Origin: JBPCRW01 sp050996405
Lineage (GTDB): Bacteria > Acidobacteriota > Blastocatellia > Pyrinomonadales > Pyrinomonadaceae
Assembly (NCBI GenBank): GCA_050996405.1
Contig: JBPCRW010000112.1
Coordinates: 1-10,915 of the forward strand
Reading direction: 5' to 3'
Length of the DNA stretch: 10,915 bases
The notes beneath the pieces were generated by a model. It did not search any database. It was not told the DNA's origin and saw only the letters and a list, made by a program, of their open reading frames with translations. The translations under genes were made by a program, and so were the position numbers. Shown here one piece after another: positions 7,811 to 10,915 of this stretch. Within the stretch, counting starts at the first letter, position 1; every line of letters starts with the position of its first letter.

Positions 7811-7900
7811 TTTTAGCCGCGCCGAGCCTCTCGCAGGTTTCGACTCTCACAAATCGCCGACGTTAAAAGCTCGTTAAATAAAAATATGCGCGGCTGAAAA
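7811..7900. repeat. Inverted repeat enclosing ~65 bp between tRNA terminator and response regulator
   Basis: AGCCGCGC (7815-7822) pairs perfectly with GCGCGGCT (7888-7895), and TTTT (7811-7814) can extend the helix to AAAA (7897-7900) across one bulged base. The enclosed sequence contains no gene. AGCCGCG also occurs in the hairpin near 10248, so this may be a degraded copy of a dispersed element. A further short hairpin, GCCGCA/TGCGGC, lies at about 7935-7954. Confidence 0.4.
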
Positions 7901-7993
7901 TTTTTCCTCAAGTTATGAAATTGACGAAAGCAAGCCGCAAAAATTTATGCGGCATTCTGACTGCGCGAAAAATATTTAAAGTCGCCGGTTAAA

Positions 7994-8026
7994 TTAACCC
8001 TCTATTCATTTTTCTTTTGTTAAACT
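7994..8026 (+). promoter_or_regulatory. Predicted response-regulator box and promoter of the two-component operon
   Basis: The element TTAACCCTCTATTCATTTTT (7994-8013) carries half-sites TTAA and TTCA exactly 11 bp apart. Seven bases later comes TAAACT (8021-8026), a plausible -10. A copy matching at 18 of 20 positions precedes the PepSY gene with the same 7-bp gap to a -10-like TATTCT. Direct half-sites one helical turn apart and overlapping the -35 position are typical of sites bound by PhoB/PhoP/OmpR-family dimers. Transcription would begin near 8033, only a few bases before the ATG at 8037, which has no Shine-Dalgarno. The message may therefore be almost leaderless. The binding protein is inferred, most simply the product of the adjacent gene. 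Confidence 0.6.
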
Positions 8027-8036
8027 CCATCTTGCT

Positions 8037-8720
8037 ATGAGGATTCTGCTGGTTGAAGACGACGGGCGAATTGCAAATTTCGTTGCCAAAGGTTTGCGCG
8101 AAAACGCTTATGCGGTTGATGCGGCTGCGGATGGCGAAGCCGCGCTTTATCAAGCGGCGATTAACACATATGACGCGATAATTTTGGACGTGATGCTGCC
8201 TTTAAAGGACGGTTTCGAAGTGTGCCGCGAGCTTCGGAAAGACGGTATCAAAACGCCCGTTTTAATGCTCACGGCGCGTGATGCGATTGACGATAAAATT
8301 TCGGGACTTGATTTCGGCGCGGACGATTATCTGACAAAGCCGTTCGAGTTCGGCGAGCTTTTGGCGCGGCTTCGCGCTCTGCTGCGCAGAAGCGGCGAAA
8401 TTCGCCCGCCGAAAATTATTATCGGCGATTTGGAAATTGATACTGTTTCGCAAACCGTGCGGCGCGGCGGGCGCGAGATTTCTTTGACGACGAAAGAATA
8501 CGCTTTGCTCGAATTTCTGGCGCGGGAGAAGGGAAAAGTATTGGGTCGCGCCGAGATTGCCGAGCGCGTCTGGGACGAAAATTTCGATGCGTTTTCCAAT
8601 CTGATTGACGTTTATATCAAACGCCTGCGCTCGAAAATGGACGAAAATTTTTCGACGCAGTTGATTCACACGCGGCGCGGCGCAGGCTACATTCTGGATG
8701 ATAAATCGGAAAATTTATAG
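8037..8720 (+). CDS. OmpR/PhoB-family DNA-binding response regulator
   Basis: This 227-residue cytoplasmic transcription factor is phosphorylated by its partner kinase. The receiver domain spans residues 1-~118, with the acidic pocket Glu7/Asp8/Asp9, phospho-acceptor Asp51 (ILDVMLP), switch Thr79 (LMLTAR) and Lys101 in DDYLTKPF. A winged-helix DNA-binding domain spans ~127-222, with the usual LTTKEYALLEFLA segment, recognition helix around NLIDVYIKRLRSKM, and the wing HTRRGAGYIL. Length and motifs are fully typical and nothing is missing. The histidine kinase gene begins 26 bp after its stop, so the two form one operon. The box at 7994-8013 immediately upstream suggests autoregulation. Sequence alone does not assign it to a named system such as PhoP, CusR or CpxR. 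Confidence 0.95.
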   Translation: MRILLVEDDGRIANFVAKGLRENAYAVDAAADGEAALYQAAINTYDAIILDVMLPLKDGFEVCRELRKDGIKTPVLMLTARDAIDDKISGLDFGADDYLTKPFEFGELLARLRALLRRSGEIRPPKIIIGDLEIDTVSQTVRRGGREISLTTKEYALLEFLAREKGKVLGRAEIAERVWDENFDAFSNLIDVYIKRLRSKMDENFSTQLIHTRRGAGYILDDKSENL

Positions 8721-8746
8721 CCGTTCGGCAAAGGATTTTACAAGCT

Positions 8747-10204
8747 ATGTTTAACTCTATCCGCACCCGACTGACATTGTGGTTCACGGGCGTTCTCGCC
8801 TTTTTTTTAATTCTGTTTGTCGCGTCCGCGTATTTGTTTTTGAAACATGCGATTCGCCGCCAGACCGACAATACGCTGCAGGAAATCTCGCGCACGTTCG
8901 CGGGCGGCGTGGAGCGCGAGCAGGAAAACGGCGAAGAAGCGGGCGCGCCGCAAAATGCCGCCACGCTCGAAACTATTCGGGAAGCGACAGACGATTTGCG
9001 GTTCAAGGATTACCAAATTTTTGTCTTCGACGCGCAGAAAAAAATCGTTTCGGCGAGCGACAACGCGCCGGACAAAACGAATTTGTCGGGCGAGCAGATA
9101 GCGGAATCGGCAATTGATTTTCCCGCCTCCGAAGAATCGGCTTTTTTCAATCTTTCGACAAAAGAAAACGATTTTCGCGTATATGCCGAAAAAATCGCGG
9201 TGAACGGGCGAGATTTTAGAATTTTCGTCGTTCACGCGCTCGACGACGAAGAAGAACTGCTGGAAAAATTTCGCGGAGTTTTATTGATTTCCGTGCCGCT
9301 CGCCTTAATTTTGTCCGGTTTCGGCGGATATTTTCTGGCGCGTAAATCCTTGTCGCCGGTGGTTTCGATGAGTGAAACGGCTTCAAAAATCGGCGCGACG
9401 AATCTGCACGAACGGCTTCCGGTTAAAAATGAAAAGGACGAGTTGGGAAGTTTGGCGACAATTTTCAATTCGCTGCTCGACCGGCTCGAAAATTCGTTTG
9501 AACAGCAGCGCAGATTTATGGCGGACGCTTCGCACGAGCTTCGCACGCCGCTGGCAATCGTGCGCGGCGAATCGGAAGTTACTCTTTCAAAAGAAAATCG
9601 CCCGAACGCGGAATTGCGCGAATCGCTCGCCATTGTTCACGACGAAAGCAAACGTCTGACGCGCATCGTCGAAGATTTATTCACGTTAGCCCGCGCCGAT
9701 GCCGGACAATTCAAAACGAAATTCAGGGAAATTTATCTGGACGAACTGCTTGCCGATTCGGTTCGCGCCGTTCGCGTGCTGGCGGAGCGGCGAGATATTT
9801 CGCTCGAACTTTCCGCGCCCGTCGAAATGCCGATGCGCGGCGACGAACAGCTTTTGCGCCGGCTGTTCGTCAATCTGCTCGACAACGCCATTAAATATAA
9901 TCGTGACGGCGGCAAAGTTTCGGTGCGCGGTGAAAAAACGAACGGATTATTAAAAATACAAATCGCAGACACCGGCGCGGGCATTCAGGCGGGCGAGCAG
10001 TCTCATATTTTCGAGCGATTTTACCGCGCCGATAAAGCGCGTTCGCGCTCCGAAGAATCCGCGACGAGCAGCGGCGCGGGCTTGGGACTTTCAATCGCGC
10101 GCTGGATTGCCGAACTTCATCAAGGCAGCGTCGAACTCGTCTCTTCCGACAAATGCGGAAGCACTTTCGCCGTCACTTTTCCGGCGGAAAAATTCACGAA
10201 ATAA
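8747..10204 (+). CDS. Sensor histidine kinase, HAMP-containing, inner membrane
   Basis: This 485-residue kinase would sense a signal outside the inner membrane and phosphorylate the preceding regulator. Helix 1 spans ~10-32. An extracytoplasmic region of ~145 residues (33-175) follows; it is rich in charged residues and matches no domain I can name. Helix 2 spans ~177-198 and a HAMP linker ~199-250, which includes SLSPV and DELGSLATIFN. The dimerisation domain carries the phospho-acceptor His263 in the H-box DASHELRTPL. The ATPase domain has the N-box with Asn376 and Asn380 (RRLFVNLLDNAIKYN), G1 box DTGAGI (408-413), F-box IFERFYR (421-427) and G2 box GAGLGL (443-448). All boxes are intact. 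AAGGA (8731-8735) lies 11 nt before the ATG and supports this start. Overall arrangement resembles heavy-metal or envelope-stress sensors, but the input signal is unknown. Confidence 0.95.
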   Translation: MFNSIRTRLTLWFTGVLAFFLILFVASAYLFLKHAIRRQTDNTLQEISRTFAGGVEREQENGEEAGAPQNAATLETIREATDDLRFKDYQIFVFDAQKKIVSASDNAPDKTNLSGEQIAESAIDFPASEESAFFNLSTKENDFRVYAEKIAVNGRDFRIFVVHALDDEEELLEKFRGVLLISVPLALILSGFGGYFLARKSLSPVVSMSETASKIGATNLHERLPVKNEKDELGSLATIFNSLLDRLENSFEQQRRFMADASHELRTPLAIVRGESEVTLSKENRPNAELRESLAIVHDESKRLTRIVEDLFTLARADAGQFKTKFREIYLDELLADSVRAVRVLAERRDISLELSAPVEMPMRGDEQLLRRLFVNLLDNAIKYNRDGGKVSVRGEKTNGLLKIQIADTGAGIQAGEQSHIFERFYRADKARSRSEESATSSGAGLGLSIARWIAELHQGSVELVSSDKCGSTFAVTFPAEKFTK

Positions 10205-10227
10205 TCCGCCGGAATATTTTGATTTAT

Positions 10228-10262
10228 CCGCTTTATCCGCGTGAGTCCGCGGCTATAAATTT
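10228..10262 (+). repeat. CCGCG hairpin downstream of the kinase gene
   Basis: The stretch contains ATCCGC twice, then CCGCG and CGCGG forming a 5-bp hairpin with a short loop, followed by GCTATAAATTTTA. It could be a weak terminator for the two-component operon or a copy of a small GC-rich dispersed repeat; AGCCGCG near 7815 is similar. The T-rich tail is interrupted, so the terminator role is doubtful. Confidence 0.35.
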
Positions 10263-10319
10263 TATCTTATCGAGCAACCTGATGTTACTTGTCCGAAATC
10301 TGCAAAAAAGTTTTTCGCG

Positions 10320-10352
10320 TTAATCTTCTATTCATTTTTGGATTGCTATTCT
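10320..10352 (+). promoter_or_regulatory. Predicted response-regulator box and promoter of the PepSY gene
   Basis: TTAATCTTCTATTCATTTTT (10320-10339) matches the box at 7994-8013 at 18 of 20 positions, with both differences being C/T. Its half-sites TTAA (10320) and TTCA (10331) are again 11 bp apart. A -10-like TATTCT (10347-10352) follows after the same 7-bp gap. Initiation near 10359 would give a leader of about 50 nt before the ATG at 10410. The conservation stops at the element while the surrounding bases differ, as expected for a functional site rather than a duplicated segment. Confidence 0.62.
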
Positions 10353-10409
10353 GTTTGTGAAACTTGCGGCGGAAATGCCGCCGGAAATAAAATATATGGA
10401 GTAATTTTT

Positions 10410-10805
10410 ATGAAATTGAAAAAAAATTCGATGGTTAGTTTTGTGTTGTCGATTTTCTTTGCAGCCGGATTATTTGCCGTAGCTTCGACGAGTGTTTCGG
10501 CGCAGGAACAAGGGGAAAAACCAGATCCGAATCTTGCAAGGCAGGCAAAAATCACGATGGCGCAGGCGCGTGCGACCGCTCAAAAAAGAGCTTCGGGCAA
10601 AATCGAAGGCGCGGAGTTGGAAAAGGAAAATGGAAAACTTCTTTATTCGTTCGACATTCGCAACTCTAAGGGAACGGTAACGGAAGTCCAGGTTGACGCG
10701 AAAACCGGAAAGCTGCTCAGCGCGAAGGTAGAATCCAAGAAAGACGAAATGAAGGAAAAACAACAGGACGAAAAACAGGAGAAAAAGAAAGGCAAAAAAA
10801 CCTAA
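10410..10805 (+). CDS. Small exported PepSY-domain protein
   Basis: The predicted product has 131 residues. I start it at the ATG at 10410 because GGAG (10398-10401) lies 8 nt upstream and the protein then opens with a signal peptide (MKLKKNSMVSFVLSIFFAAG..., likely cleaved after VSA before QEQ, near residue 32). A longer frame from the TTG at 10338 would begin inside the predicted regulator box and is unlikely. Residues ~43-97 match a single PepSY domain: ITMAQARATAQKRASGKIEG, then a central LLYSFDIRN strand and EVQVDAKTGKLLSAKVE. The C-terminus is a ~30-residue Lys/Glu/Gln tail, highly charged and probably helical or disordered. PepSY domains often inhibit proteases or act as periplasmic accessory modules. 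Position after the two-component genes, with a shared promoter element, suggests it belongs to that regulon. Its molecular partner is unknown. Confidence 0.87.
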   Translation: MKLKKNSMVSFVLSIFFAAGLFAVASTSVSAQEQGEKPDPNLARQAKITMAQARATAQKRASGKIEGAELEKENGKLLYSFDIRNSKGTVTEVQVDAKTGKLLSAKVESKKDEMKEKQQDEKQEKKKGKKT

Positions 10806-10824
10806 TGCGGCTTTTCCTAGACCT

Positions 10825-10915
10825 ATAGCGGCTTTCAGAATGATGCGACTTTTTGCAGAAGCCCGCACGAAGTAAGGGCTTCTGCAAAAAGTCGCACGAA
10901 TTTGAAAATCGCTAT
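10825..10915. repeat. Long near-perfect palindrome at window end
   Basis: A 20-bp perfect inverted repeat (10845-10864 with 10876-10895) encloses the 11-nt loop GCACGAAGTAA. The outer parts of the arms continue to pair imperfectly to ATAGCG (10825-10830) and CGCTAT (10910-10915). Over 40 bp the arms match at 34 positions. It begins 20 bp after the PepSY stop and may continue beyond the window. There is no T-tract, so although the hairpin could protect or end the transcript, it looks more like a REP- or MITE-like repeat. It shares the GCCCGCAC...AGT...GGGC core and TTCTGCAAAAA with the units at 6361-6420. Confidence 0.8.

Noticed and set aside
8807..9235. 142-codon and other long antisense frames inside the histidine kinase
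   Set aside because: They are codon-bias shadows of an intact kinase with all conserved boxes, and none has a start context or domain motif.
10338..10409. N-terminal extension of the PepSY protein from the TTG at 10338
   Set aside because: It begins in the predicted regulator box upstream of the likely transcription start, whereas the ATG at 10410 has GGAG and a signal peptide.

Overview
The window looks chromosomal and most resembles an Acidobacteriota genome, probably Blastocatellia or a Pyrinomonadaceae-like lineage. This is an inference from three things: a large Oar-type TonB-dependent outer-membrane protein with an N-terminal carboxypeptidase-regulatory domain, GC-rich coding DNA separated by AT-rich spacers that carry small palindromic repeats, and a c-di-AMP (ydaO-type) riboswitch fragment. 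The outer-membrane receptor and the exported proteins indicate a diderm cell.

Layout from left to right. (1) Bases 1 to about 80 look like the 3' half of a c-di-AMP riboswitch on the + strand. A strong intrinsic terminator and a second hairpin follow, but no + strand gene lies behind them. (2) On the - strand is a 1237-residue Oar-like receptor gene with its own promoter, Shine-Dalgarno site and intrinsic terminator. It is flanked by two copies of an imperfect ~62-bp direct repeat. (3) Also on the - strand is a secreted M1-family zinc aminopeptidase. (4) Diverging from it is the + strand unit tpiA-secG-tRNA-Leu(GAG), closed by an intrinsic terminator. (5) On the + strand is a two-component system, an OmpR/PhoB-family response regulator followed by a membrane histidine kinase, and then a small exported PepSY-domain protein. 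(6) The window ends in a long near-perfect palindrome.

The most informative non-coding signal is a 20-bp element matched at 18 of 20 positions upstream of both the response regulator and the PepSY gene. Each copy holds TTAA and TTCA half-sites 11 bp apart and lies 7 bp before a -10-like hexamer. That is the geometry of PhoB/PhoP/OmpR-type boxes. It suggests that the regulator controls its own operon and the PepSY gene, giving a self-contained periplasmic sensing circuit with possible feedback.

The other notable signal is the riboswitch at the left edge, which has no visible target gene. It may be a stand-alone regulated RNA or a remnant of a rearrangement. All coding genes appear intact. I saw no CRISPR array, transposase or phage gene.
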